A DNA stretch of 64,000 bases from Vibrio diazotrophicus (GTDB lineage Bacteria; Pseudomonadota; Gammaproteobacteria; Enterobacterales; Vibrionaceae): contig NZ_CP151843.1 in assembly GCF_038452265.1 (NCBI RefSeq), positions 248,001 to 312,000 on the forward strand, read 5' to 3'. The number at the start of each line of letters is the position of its first letter. Position 1 is the stretch's first letter. The translations under genes were made by a program, and so were the position numbers. Shown here piece after piece: positions 33,508 through 41,372 of the stretch. A model generated the notes under the pieces. The model had not been told where the DNA came from, did no database searches, and saw only the letters and a program-made list of their open reading frames with translations.

Positions 33508-34644
33508 ATGGCTGAAGTTAAATTTAATAAACTAGAGAAAGTTTATTCAAACGGTTTCAAAGCGGTACACGGTATCGACCTAACAATTAAAGATGGTGAG
33601 TTTCTAGTAATAGTAGGCCCATCAGGTTGTGCAAAATCAACTACGCTACGTATGTTAGCGGGTCTGGAAACAATCAGCGGTGGTGAAATTACTATCGGCG
33701 GTACAGTAGTAAATAACCTAGCACCAAAAGATCGCGGCATCGCGATGGTATTCCAGAACTACGCTCTATACCCACACATGACGGTAGAAGAGAACCTAGG
33801 TTTTGGTTTGAAACTACAGAAGTTACCAAAAGAAGAAATTGAGGCTCGCGTTAAAGAAGCTGCTGAAATTCTTGAAATTGAAGAGCTACTAGATCGTCTA
33901 CCACGTCAGCTATCTGGTGGTCAGGCTCAGCGTGTAGCGGTAGGTCGTGCAATCGTTAAGAAACCTGAAGTGTTCCTATTCGATGAACCACTATCAAACC
34001 TAGATGCAAAACTACGTGCTTCGATGCGTGTTCGTATCTCTGACTTACACCGTCATCTGAAAGAAGCGGGTAACCCTGCTACTGCAGTATACGTCACTCA
34101 CGACCAAACAGAAGCGATGACCATGGGTGACCGTATCTGTGTAATGAAACTTGGCGAAATAATGCAAGTTGATACTCCAACTGAATTGTACAACAGCCCT
34201 GTAAACATGTTCGTAGCAGGTTTCATCGGTGCTCCGGAAATGAATTTACATGAAGTCGTAATCGCGGATGAAGATGGTGAAATGTATGTAGCATTTGGTG
34301 ATCAACGTCTGCGTTTGCCAAAGGTTAAAGCCGAAGCTGTTCGAGCACATGGCTACGACAAAACTGTGTTTGGTATTCGTCCAGACAATATCACGTTGTC
34401 ACTAGTTGAAGACGAAAATGTTCAAACTATGGTTGGTGATGTTGTTCGTATGGAAAACATGGGACACGAAGTATTTGTTTACTTCCGTGTTGGCGACAAA
34501 GAGCTGACAGCACGTGTTCCAGTTGATGATGTACGTGAAAAACTAGGTATGCAATTACAGAAGAATGTGAAGTTTGCCGTTGAAATGAGCAAAGTGCACA
34601 TTTTCGATAAGAAAACTGAGAAAAACATTTCTCTAATAAAATAA
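33508..34644 (+). CDS. togA: Oligogalacturonide ABC transporter ATPase TogA
   Basis: A 378-residue ABC ATPase of the MalK/UgpC group. Walker A is GPSGCAKST (residues 37-45), with Ala in place of the usual Gly before Lys. The signature RQLSGGQAQR, Walker B VFLFDEPLSN, and the H-loop YVTHDQTEA are intact. A C-terminal OB/TOBE domain (about 240-378) contains FGIRPDNITL. It should drive TogMN. GGAG lies before the ATG. The C-terminal domain may also respond to regulators, as in MalK, but nothing here shows that. Confidence 0.92.
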   Translation: MAEVKFNKLEKVYSNGFKAVHGIDLTIKDGEFLVIVGPSGCAKSTTLRMLAGLETISGGEITIGGTVVNNLAPKDRGIAMVFQNYALYPHMTVEENLGFGLKLQKLPKEEIEARVKEAAEILEIEELLDRLPRQLSGGQAQRVAVGRAIVKKPEVFLFDEPLSNLDAKLRASMRVRISDLHRHLKEAGNPATAVYVTHDQTEAMTMGDRICVMKLGEIMQVDTPTELYNSPVNMFVAGFIGAPEMNLHEVVIADEDGEMYVAFGDQRLRLPKVKAEAVRAHGYDKTVFGIRPDNITLSLVEDENVQTMVGDVVRMENMGHEVFVYFRVGDKELTARVPVDDVREKLGMQLQKNVKFAVEMSKVHIFDKKTEKNISLIK

Positions 34645-34660
34645 AACTGGAGATATATCC

Positions 34661-35944
34661 ATGAATCAAAAGGTATTGACTACACTTATCGCTGCTGCAA
34701 TCGGTGCAACTTCTGCTTCAGCATTTGCTGACGTAGAGCTACGTATGTCTTGGTGGGGGGGGAACTCACGTCACCAAGCTACACTGAATGCAATCCAAAA
34801 GTTTGAAGAGCAAAATCCTGGTATTAAAGTTAAAGCTGAATACACAGGCTGGGATGGCCATTTATCTCGTTTGACTACTCAGGTTGCAGGTAATACTGAA
34901 CCAGACGTAATGCAAACTAACTGGAACTGGTTACCTATCTTTTCTAAGAATGGTGATGGTTTCTACGACATGAACCAGCAGAAAGACATTCTGCATGTAG
35001 GTAGCTTCCCGAAAAATGCTATCGATATGACAACTGTCGAAGGTAAGATCAACGGTCTTCCTGTGTCTATGACATCACGTGTTTTCTACTACAACACTCC
35101 AACTTGGGAGAAAGCAGGTGTTGAGTTCCCAACCGATTGGGATCAACTAATGGCTGCGGGTAAAGCGTTTGAGAAAAATCTAGGTGCTGATTACTACCCA
35201 CTAGTGATTGAAGCGCGTGATGTGTTCGCTATGAACCGTTCTTACATGCTTCAAACTACAGGTAAAGATATCATTGATGCACAAAAGACAACTCTGGCTT
35301 ACTCTCAAGAAGAGATGGAGAAGTTCTTCCAGCTATACGTAGATCAAGTTAATAACCACGTATTCCCATCAACGAAAGAGTTTTCTTCTTACGGTAAGGG
35401 AAACCTTTACGAAATGCGTCCATGGATTGATGGCCGTTTCGGTGGTGTATACATGTGGGATACCGCAATTGCTAAGTACACAGCTAACCTAGCACCTGGT
35501 CTATATATGGATTTAGGGCCATACCCAATGGCTCCTGGCGCAACTGACTCAGGCCTATTAGCTCGTCCATCAATGATGTTCTCGATTGGACGTAACACTA
35601 AGCACCCTGAAGAGGCAGCTAAGCTAGTAACATTCCTCTTGAATGATCCAATTGGTGTTAAAGCTCTTGGTCTAGCTCGTGGTATTCCTATGAGCAAAGA
35701 AGGATTACAAACTTTGCACGAAGCAGGTGAGATAGATCCAGAAAGCTTGAGCTACCAAGGCTACCTACAAGCTCAAGGTTTACCAAAACAAGTTCTTCCA
35801 ACGACATTCACTGACAATGCTCAGTTAATGGAGCTTTTCGGCGAGTCAATGGAGAAACTAGATTATGGTCAAACTGACGTTAAAGGTGCTGCTCAAGATT
35901 TCCTACGTCGTGGTAACCGTATCCTAAAACGCATCGCTAAATAA
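34661..35944 (+). CDS. togB: Oligogalacturonide-binding protein TogB
   Basis: A 427-residue periplasmic solute-binding protein of ABC family 1. The signal peptide MNQKVLTTLIAAAIGATSAS is cut after AFA, leaving DVELRMSWWGG. The lobes contain NPGIKVKAEYTGWDGHLSRL and QTNWNWLPIF, typical for sugar binding. It should deliver pectic oligomers to TogMN. Just after the signal sequence codons 32-34 (W-G-G) are TGG-GGG-GGG, part of a G8 run; the rare GGG codons here contrast with GGT elsewhere in the gene. Two hairpins follow the stop. Confidence 0.92.
   Translation: MNQKVLTTLIAAAIGATSASAFADVELRMSWWGGNSRHQATLNAIQKFEEQNPGIKVKAEYTGWDGHLSRLTTQVAGNTEPDVMQTNWNWLPIFSKNGDGFYDMNQQKDILHVGSFPKNAIDMTTVEGKINGLPVSMTSRVFYYNTPTWEKAGVEFPTDWDQLMAAGKAFEKNLGADYYPLVIEARDVFAMNRSYMLQTTGKDIIDAQKTTLAYSQEEMEKFFQLYVDQVNNHVFPSTKEFSSYGKGNLYEMRPWIDGRFGGVYMWDTAIAKYTANLAPGLYMDLGPYPMAPGATDSGLLARPSMMFSIGRNTKHPEEAAKLVTFLLNDPIGVKALGLARGIPMSKEGLQTLHEAGEIDPESLSYQGYLQAQGLPKQVLPTTFTDNAQLMELFGESMEKLDYGQTDVKGAAQDFLRRGNRILKRIAK
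34755..34762 (+). repeat. togB: G8 tract inside togB
   Basis: Eight consecutive G, in frame as part of W32-G33-G34. A one-base slip would cut the protein just after its signal peptide. Confidence 0.7.
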
Positions 35945-35960
35945 TAGTCATGTGTTGTTC

Positions 35961-35982
35961 TAGCCTCCCTTAGGGGAGGCTA
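35961..35982 (+). terminator. togB: Hairpin after togB
   Basis: TAGCCTCCC and GGGAGGCTA form a 9-bp stem with loop TTAG. There is no T tract, and a second hairpin starts at once, so termination and read-through to the PL2 gene are both possible. Confidence 0.6.
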
Positions 35983-36014
35983 TATACCCAAGTGACGTGT
36001 GTTACTTGGGTATA
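35983..36014. repeat. Palindrome with TATACCCAAGT/ACTTGGGTATA arms
   Basis: An 11-bp perfect inverted repeat with a ten-base loop. The arms look like the ends of the longer palindromic repeat at 62619-62747 (ATATACCC...ACTACTTGG), so this may be a short remnant of the same family or a chance second hairpin. Confidence 0.45.
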
Positions 36015-36102
36015 GTTGTTTATACCAAAAAGAAAAATTTTTGCTTCAACTGAGAGTTATTCTTTTTGTTATCAAAGCCTTCCTATTATTGGAGAAAGTA
36101 TT

Positions 36103-37764
36103 ATGTCTGATTCTCGTGTTTCTCTGCTTCCTATTGTTAAGCGCTTCTACCAGCAATCGTTAGATTTAGGAAAAGCTGCACATAGCCCATTAATGGCTGA
36201 TGGCATTGATGTGAAAACTTTAAAACCAGCCAAGTGGATCTATCCTGACGGGGTTGAAGTACCTATGAGTAACTTTGCTAGTCAGCAAAATCTCATGCGT
36301 GGGTATCTGGCGTTTAGTATGTTAACGGGTAACAATTTGTACCTACATGAAGCTCAGAATATTACGGAATATTTTCTAGAGAACTATGCCGATAAAGCGA
36401 GTGGTTTATTACAGTGGGGCGGCCATCGATTTGTAAACCTAGAAACTGGTGACATTGAAGGCCCAGCAAGTAAAGAGTGTGTGCACGAACTTAAGCACCA
36501 TTTCCCGTTTTATGATTTGTTGTTCCAAATGCAGCCTGAAGTCACAGAAAGTTTTTTGAAAGGCTTCTGGGCTGCGCACGTTACAGATTGGGAGAAACTT
36601 GATCTGACCCGTCATGGCGAATATGGCAGAGAATTCCCAGCAGACCTATTTAAAATTCATCAACCGAAAGAAGTGGTTGATCCTGCGAAGTGGCCTGAAC
36701 TGCCAGAAACGGTCGGTTTAACTTTCGTTAATGCTTCTACTGATTTGATTTATGCAGCTTGTCATTACTATCGTTACACAGGTGATGAAGATGCGCTTAA
36801 ATGGGCGAAACACTTATATCGTCAGTTTGTGGCGGCGCGTCACCCAGAAACACGCATGCCTGTTTATCAGTTCTCTTCCCCTAAGCAGCGTGAACCGATT
36901 CCGGAAGATGACCGTCTGACTTATTCTTGGTTTGGCGACCGAGCTAAGCGTCAGTTTGGCCCTGAATTTGGCGATATGGCTCGCGAAGCAAACGTGCTGT
37001 TTCGAGACTGTTGGGCGGTGGTTGTCGACAACCCATTAGCTATGTTGTCTTGTGTACAAAATATTAATGACGAAGAGTGGCTTAATTGGGTAATTGAAGG
37101 GATTGTTGGTTACTTCTCTCATGCCTGGGATGAAGAAAGCAACGAAGTTCTTCCAATGTGGACGGACGGCACGGATTTAACAGGGTATACATTCAAACGT
37201 CACGGTTACTATGGTGAAAAAGGTACAACCTTAGCTCGTCGCCCAGCGGATCCCGCATACTTGCTGACTTTGGTTCGTACTGCTCGAGTAAGTTCTAATC
37301 AACAGGTTAAAGCGCTGACGGCGAAGATGTTTGAGCGTTTTAACTTAGGTTCGCTTGATGTTGAAACTTTGGTTCCAGTAGAGGTCGCTGAGAAGTCAAA
37401 CCTAGCGTCAACTTACTTGTTATTTGCGCTCCTAGAACTGCATCAGCATAGTGAAGACAAACGTTTATTGGTTCTGGCTGATAGCGTTGCTCAAAACTTG
37501 CTTAAGAAACATTACCACGAAAATAGTGGCCTATTTGTAGAGGACCTTACTCAGCAATATGCACGCTTAGATGATCCTATTGCATACGCATTGTTAGCGT
37601 TAGAAGCAGCATATGCTGGTGTATATGACGATATACCACAAATGATATCTACTGGTGGATACTTACACGGTGACAGGAACATTAACGGTGAAATAAAAGT
37701 TGTCTATGATCGCGACGTGATCTACGGGCAACCACATAACGAAATGGCCATGGTTGCACGTTAA
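36103..37764 (+). CDS. PelW-like exopolygalacturonate lyase (PL2)
   Basis: A 553-residue pectate lyase of family PL2, an (alpha/alpha)7 barrel. It resembles cytoplasmic PelW, which cuts imported short galacturonides into unsaturated dimers. It has no signal peptide. Family pieces are LLQWGGHRFVNLETG near residue 105, KECVHELKHHFPFYD near 130, HGEYGREFPADLF near 173, and YSWFGDRAKRQFGPEFGD near 280. These carry the metal-binding His/Glu residues and the catalytic arginine of the family. ATG at 36103 follows GGAGAAA; the frame open to 36016 gives no similarity. It is followed by the MATE gene after 11 bp, so they form an operon. Confidence 0.9.
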   Translation: MSDSRVSLLPIVKRFYQQSLDLGKAAHSPLMADGIDVKTLKPAKWIYPDGVEVPMSNFASQQNLMRGYLAFSMLTGNNLYLHEAQNITEYFLENYADKASGLLQWGGHRFVNLETGDIEGPASKECVHELKHHFPFYDLLFQMQPEVTESFLKGFWAAHVTDWEKLDLTRHGEYGREFPADLFKIHQPKEVVDPAKWPELPETVGLTFVNASTDLIYAACHYYRYTGDEDALKWAKHLYRQFVAARHPETRMPVYQFSSPKQREPIPEDDRLTYSWFGDRAKRQFGPEFGDMAREANVLFRDCWAVVVDNPLAMLSCVQNINDEEWLNWVIEGIVGYFSHAWDEESNEVLPMWTDGTDLTGYTFKRHGYYGEKGTTLARRPADPAYLLTLVRTARVSSNQQVKALTAKMFERFNLGSLDVETLVPVEVAEKSNLASTYLLFALLELHQHSEDKRLLVLADSVAQNLLKKHYHENSGLFVEDLTQQYARLDDPIAYALLALEAAYAGVYDDIPQMISTGGYLHGDRNINGEIKVVYDRDVIYGQPHNEMAMVAR

Positions 37765-37775
37765 TAGGAGTCACC

Positions 37776-39236
37776 ATGTCCAATTCACATTTAGAGCCTG
37801 GATCTTCAGACTCTAGCGTTATTGGGTCGAAAGCTACAAAGTTTTCACTCAAGTTCCGTTACCGTCATAAAACTTTGTTAAAAAGACATGTTTGGCCTTT
37901 TACTTGGCCAATCATTTTAGAGTTATTTTGTGTCGTGTTGATGGGGATCATCAGTACTGTCCTTGTTGCCCGTCTTGGCGCGGACAAGACCGCTGCTGTG
38001 GGTTTTACGGATGGTATTACCTGGATAGTAATTTCTGTTATGACCGCTGTAGCTCTTGGTGGCTCAGTAGTTGTCGCCCAGTCATTTGGCAGAGGAGACC
38101 GCGAGTCGTCTCTATCTGCTGCTGGACAAGTTATGGTTCTGGGCATTTTTGTTGCTATTACCTTTATGTTGTCCATCTTCATGTTTTCCGATTCTATGCT
38201 TTACATCGTAGCCTATGGAGCAGAAGAAGAAGTTATAGCGTTAAGTGATAAATTTCTAACCATTGTAGCGTTAAGTTATCCGGCATTAGCGATTACTCTG
38301 GTTGGTAGTGGAATATTGCGCGCAGTAGGTAACTCTCGTTTACCTGCTATGTCTAACATAGCAATGAACGTGCTTAATATATTGTTTAGTTATCCTCTGA
38401 TCTATGGCGTTCATGGATTGTTCGGTACCGAGTGGCAAGGTTTTGGAATGATAGGTGCAGGTGTTGGGATTACCTTAGCTAGGTGGGCCGGCGCTGTTTT
38501 TATCTTAGTATGCCTAATGAAAAATAGTACGTTTAAGGTGAGTTTACGCCAATATTTTGTTGGTTTTGAAAAGAAGATTCTATTGGACATCCTAGGAGTT
38601 GGCGTACCAGCTAGCGTTGAATCGTTAATGTTTAACTTAGGTAAGCTAATTACCCAAATTATGGTCGCAGGCTTGGGGACGGTTGCTATGGCTGGTAACG
38701 TCATTACATTCTCAATGCTGTTATTGCTAAATATTCCGGGAAATGCGCTAGCAATGACATCAACGATATTGGTAGGTAAAAGATTAGGGCAAAACAAGCC
38801 AAAGGTTGCATTTCAAGAAATGCAGCTGATCTTCTGGACAGCAACCATAGTACTTTGTTTGTTCTCCATCATATTCGTTCTTTTATCACCTTATATAGCG
38901 GCTTGGTATACCGATGAACCGGAAGTGGTGGATGTGATTCTTAATCTGGTTATTCTAAACGCTATTATGATGCCAGTTTGGGCCGCTTCTTGGGTATTAC
39001 CTGCTGCATTTAAAGGTGCAAAAGACGCCAAGTTTGCCATGTATATATCTATTGCCAGTATGTGGGGAGGACGTATTGTTCTTGGCTACATTTTTGGAAT
39101 TTACTTCGAGTTTGGCATTTATGGTATTTGGGCGGGTATGTTTGCCGACTGGTGGATTCGCGGAACGATCTTCTATCTAAGAATGATGCGATTAGGTTGG
39201 CTGAAAGCCTATCTCAAAAACGTAAAAAGCGCCTAG
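37776..39236 (+). CDS. MATE-family transporter
   Basis: A 486-residue inner-membrane protein with 12 membrane helices, two homologous halves, and the MATE pattern VLVARLGADKTAAVGF near residue 62 and SAAGQVMVLG near 115. MATE proteins export cationic or aromatic compounds in exchange for Na+ or H+. TAGGAG lies before the ATG and the gene is 11 bp behind the PL2 gene. Its place in a pectin operon suggests export of a toxic plant compound or of an intermediate; this is inference only. No T-rich terminator follows; the gap to the next convergent gene holds a degenerate palindrome. Confidence 0.87.
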   Translation: MSNSHLEPGSSDSSVIGSKATKFSLKFRYRHKTLLKRHVWPFTWPIILELFCVVLMGIISTVLVARLGADKTAAVGFTDGITWIVISVMTAVALGGSVVVAQSFGRGDRESSLSAAGQVMVLGIFVAITFMLSIFMFSDSMLYIVAYGAEEEVIALSDKFLTIVALSYPALAITLVGSGILRAVGNSRLPAMSNIAMNVLNILFSYPLIYGVHGLFGTEWQGFGMIGAGVGITLARWAGAVFILVCLMKNSTFKVSLRQYFVGFEKKILLDILGVGVPASVESLMFNLGKLITQIMVAGLGTVAMAGNVITFSMLLLLNIPGNALAMTSTILVGKRLGQNKPKVAFQEMQLIFWTATIVLCLFSIIFVLLSPYIAAWYTDEPEVVDVILNLVILNAIMMPVWAASWVLPAAFKGAKDAKFAMYISIASMWGGRIVLGYIFGIYFEFGIYGIWAGMFADWWIRGTIFYLRMMRLGWLKAYLKNVKSA

Positions 39237-39257
39237 TAAGGAGCTTTCCTTTGCTGT

Positions 39258-39339
39258 GTCATTCTGGGGAACTCGTAGCATTTACCAGAATCTAGGTTTC
39301 ACCGATGCTTAAATTAGATTCCGCTGGTGCTGCAATGAC
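39258..39339. repeat. Degenerate palindromic intergenic repeat
   Basis: The segment begins GTCATTCTGGGGAACTCGT and ends GGTGCTGCAATGAC, with AGAATCTAG and TTAGATTCC inside. The two halves are imperfect inverted copies. It resembles extragenic palindromes common between convergent Vibrio genes and may serve as a bidirectional terminator. Confidence 0.45.
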
Positions 39340-39351
39340 GAGTTTGGAAAT

Positions 39352-40260
39352 TTATTGTTGTTTCAATATATGGCAAATCCAATTATTGAAAAGTTCTGGC
39401 CATTGCCCTGCGGGTTTGTTTTTCACTTTTTGAATTCCAAACCCGTGTCCGCCTTCGTTAAACAGATGGAGCTGAACCGGAACACTTTCTGCGCGTAAAG
39501 CATTCCAAAGAAGTAGGCTATTTTCTACTGGCACCGAATCATCATCGTTAGCATGCACAAGAAAACAAGCAGGCATATCACTATGCACACACTTTTCAAT
39601 AGAGTAGCGATTGAGTTGTTCTTCGGTCTTGTGTGCACCTAACAGCTCATAAGCAGAGCCTTTATGTCCGAATTCGTCGTTCATCGTGATAACAGGGTAC
39701 ATCAGTCCGCAAAAGTCTGGCTTAGCGGATAGGGCATCAATTTCATCAACATTTTCTTGTAATTGGGTAGCAAAACGAGTCGCTAATTGACCTGCTAGGT
39801 GACCGCCAGCGGAAAACCCAAGCACACCAACAGAGCGAAGCTGCCACTTATCTGAATTTGCACGTACCCAACGGATAGCACGCTGTGCGTCTGCTAAAGA
39901 TGTTTCAGAACCTAAGTTATGACCTTCACCCGGCATGCGATAAGTAGATACGAAAACAGTAAAACCCAGCGCAGTTAGAGAGTTGCCAACATCTCTTCCT
40001 TCGTTATCAATAGAGATTCTCTGATAACTCCCCCCTGGAAAAACAACAATACCGATACCGTTTGATTGCTGAGGCGTATAAACCATTATCTCTGGGCATG
40101 AGACACCCGATATAAGTCGGTTAGAAGTGAGATCGTTAAGATCACGGTGCTGGACTATTGCAGTGGCATTCTCACTAATTAGAGTAGGCGGCCACAGGGG
40201 AAAAACTTCAGAGGTTTCGTTCAGTTGTAACAGAGATTCGAAGTGAGAGTGATATTCCAT
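39352..40260 (-). CDS. PaeX-like pectin acetylesterase (alpha/beta hydrolase)
   Basis: A 302-residue alpha/beta hydrolase of the PaeX / BD-FAE-like group. The oxyanion segment is VVFPGGSYQRIS (about 72-83), the nucleophile serine sits in GFSAGGH, the acid is in NDDDSVP, and the histidine in EGGHGFG. There is no signal peptide, so it would remove acetyl groups from imported oligogalacturonides in the cytoplasm. It is 116 bp downstream of kdgF on the same strand, behind the kdgF terminator. Other esters are possible; the pectin role is inferred from the neighbours. Confidence 0.8.
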   Translation of the reverse strand: MEYHSHFESLLQLNETSEVFPLWPPTLISENATAIVQHRDLNDLTSNRLISGVSCPEIMVYTPQQSNGIGIVVFPGGSYQRISIDNEGRDVGNSLTALGFTVFVSTYRMPGEGHNLGSETSLADAQRAIRWVRANSDKWQLRSVGVLGFSAGGHLAGQLATRFATQLQENVDEIDALSAKPDFCGLMYPVITMNDEFGHKGSAYELLGAHKTEEQLNRYSIEKCVHSDMPACFLVHANDDDSVPVENSLLLWNALRAESVPVQLHLFNEGGHGFGIQKVKNKPAGQWPELFNNWICHILKQQ

Positions 40261-40282
40261 GTTAGCCTCAGCAAAACTTCAG

Positions 40283-40311
40283 ATAAAAAAAAGCCAGTCT
40301 ACTAGACTGGC
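40283..40311 (-). terminator. kdgF: Terminator of kdgF
   Basis: GCCAGTCT and AGACTGGC pair with a three-base loop. On the minus strand T8 follows, a strong terminator between kdgF and the esterase gene. Confidence 0.85.
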
Positions 40312-40375
40312 AAGGAGATCCATAGGTCCCTTTATGTCGGGAGTAGGAAGATAGTTTTTATAAGAAATTGATTAA

Positions 40376-40699
40376 TTAAGCGATGAAATCTTTACGCATT
40401 GGCGTGAAGTTATCGAGTAGAACGCCTTTTTCTAAACATACACAGCCATGCATAACGTTTGGCTCTTTGTACAGTGCGTCACCAGCTTTTACGATTTTCT
40501 TCTCATCACCGATAGTGAATTCGAATTCGCCAGAAAGAACGTAAGTTAGCTGCTCGTGTGGGTGGTTGTGAAGAGTACCAACAGCACCTTTTTCGAAGTA
40601 AACTTCTACGCTCATGATGTTTTCGCTGTATGCGAGAATTTTGCGAGAAATGCCATTACCTAAATCTTCGAGTTTCACGTCTTTGTTGTATACGAACAT
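40376..40699 (-). CDS. kdgF: KdgF, unsaturated uronate linearising enzyme
   Basis: A 107-residue single-domain cupin. KdgF speeds the opening of 4,5-unsaturated galacturonate (and unsaturated alginate monomers) to linear 4-deoxy-5-keto-uronate. The metal ligands are His44, His46 and Gln50 in LHNHPHEQ, and His84 in NVMHG. The length and sequence (start MFVYNKDVKLEDLG, end NFTPMRKDFIA) fit KdgF throughout. It supplies the isomerase/KduD pair from both uronan loci. The upstream gap is long (to 41372) with only a weak KdgR-like site. Confidence 0.93.
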   Translation of the reverse strand: MFVYNKDVKLEDLGNGISRKILAYSENIMSVEVYFEKGAVGTLHNHPHEQLTYVLSGEFEFTIGDEKKIVKAGDALYKEPNVMHGCVCLEKGVLLDNFTPMRKDFIA

Positions 40700-41372
40700 A
40701 GCTTGCCCTTACTTAAATTGCTTCTGATGGAATTACAGTGTTCTTTTTATCGCTAGCAAAGCGATAGATGGTAAGCAAGTTAACGCAAATCAACGTTGCT
40801 TCCGGCCTAGTTCTGCCAATGTCTAGTAATGACAAGGCTTAGGACTATAAATATGGCAGCAACATATAGACACACGCCCGCTCGAGCCGAAAGTTGGTCT
40901 CTATCTAGGCGAGTTATTTGGTTCACATCACTTATACCAATAATGCCAAATTGGAAATTAATGCTAGACCTTACACTAGCATCAGAATGTCCTATTGGTT
41001 GTATAATACAAAAAACACACTGTAATATCAATAAATTCAAAACGATATTTCATTAATGTGATATGGACATTGTTGTTTTACAAGAACACTAATAAAATTA
41101 AGTAGATAGAATTTAACGCAACAGTTTCCTTTGAAAACATATTGTTGTAGGTGATTGTTAAACCACTAGCCAAAGGACACAAAGGTTGAATGAACATTGA
41201 TACATTTTAGTAGCAAAGTCGAAGTGGGTTACTATACAATCACCACAATAAATAAAACGTCGTTTTAATATTGTGATTTATGGTTGAGCAAGCTGAAATG
41301 CTTCCTGTGATAATTGTGCGGATGCGACAACAGATTTGTTTAGTTCATAGTTAATGGTGAAGATAGGTGAAT
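40700..41372. other. Divergent intergenic region, kdgF/DUF294
   Basis: About 670 bp. It contains a hairpin ATGCTAG/CTAGCAT at 40961-40982 and a weak KdgR-like site at 41038-41052 (10 of 14 positions). Forward and reverse frames at 40807-41056 overlap each other and show no family features. Confidence 0.4.

Noticed and set aside
36103..40699. Alginate locus reading for the first cluster
   Set aside because: PL2, PL9, PL22, CE8, KdgM and the Tog importer are pectin-specific families; no PL6, PL7 or PL17 alginate lyase is seen there.
41038..41052. KdgR-like site upstream of kdgF
   Set aside because: It matches only 10 of 14 positions and is about 340 bp from the kdgF start, so it is weaker than the three accepted operators.
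40807..41056. Overlapping forward and reverse frames of 75-77 codons between kdgF and the DUF294 gene
   Set aside because: They mirror each other in the same AT-rich DNA and neither shows a protein motif.
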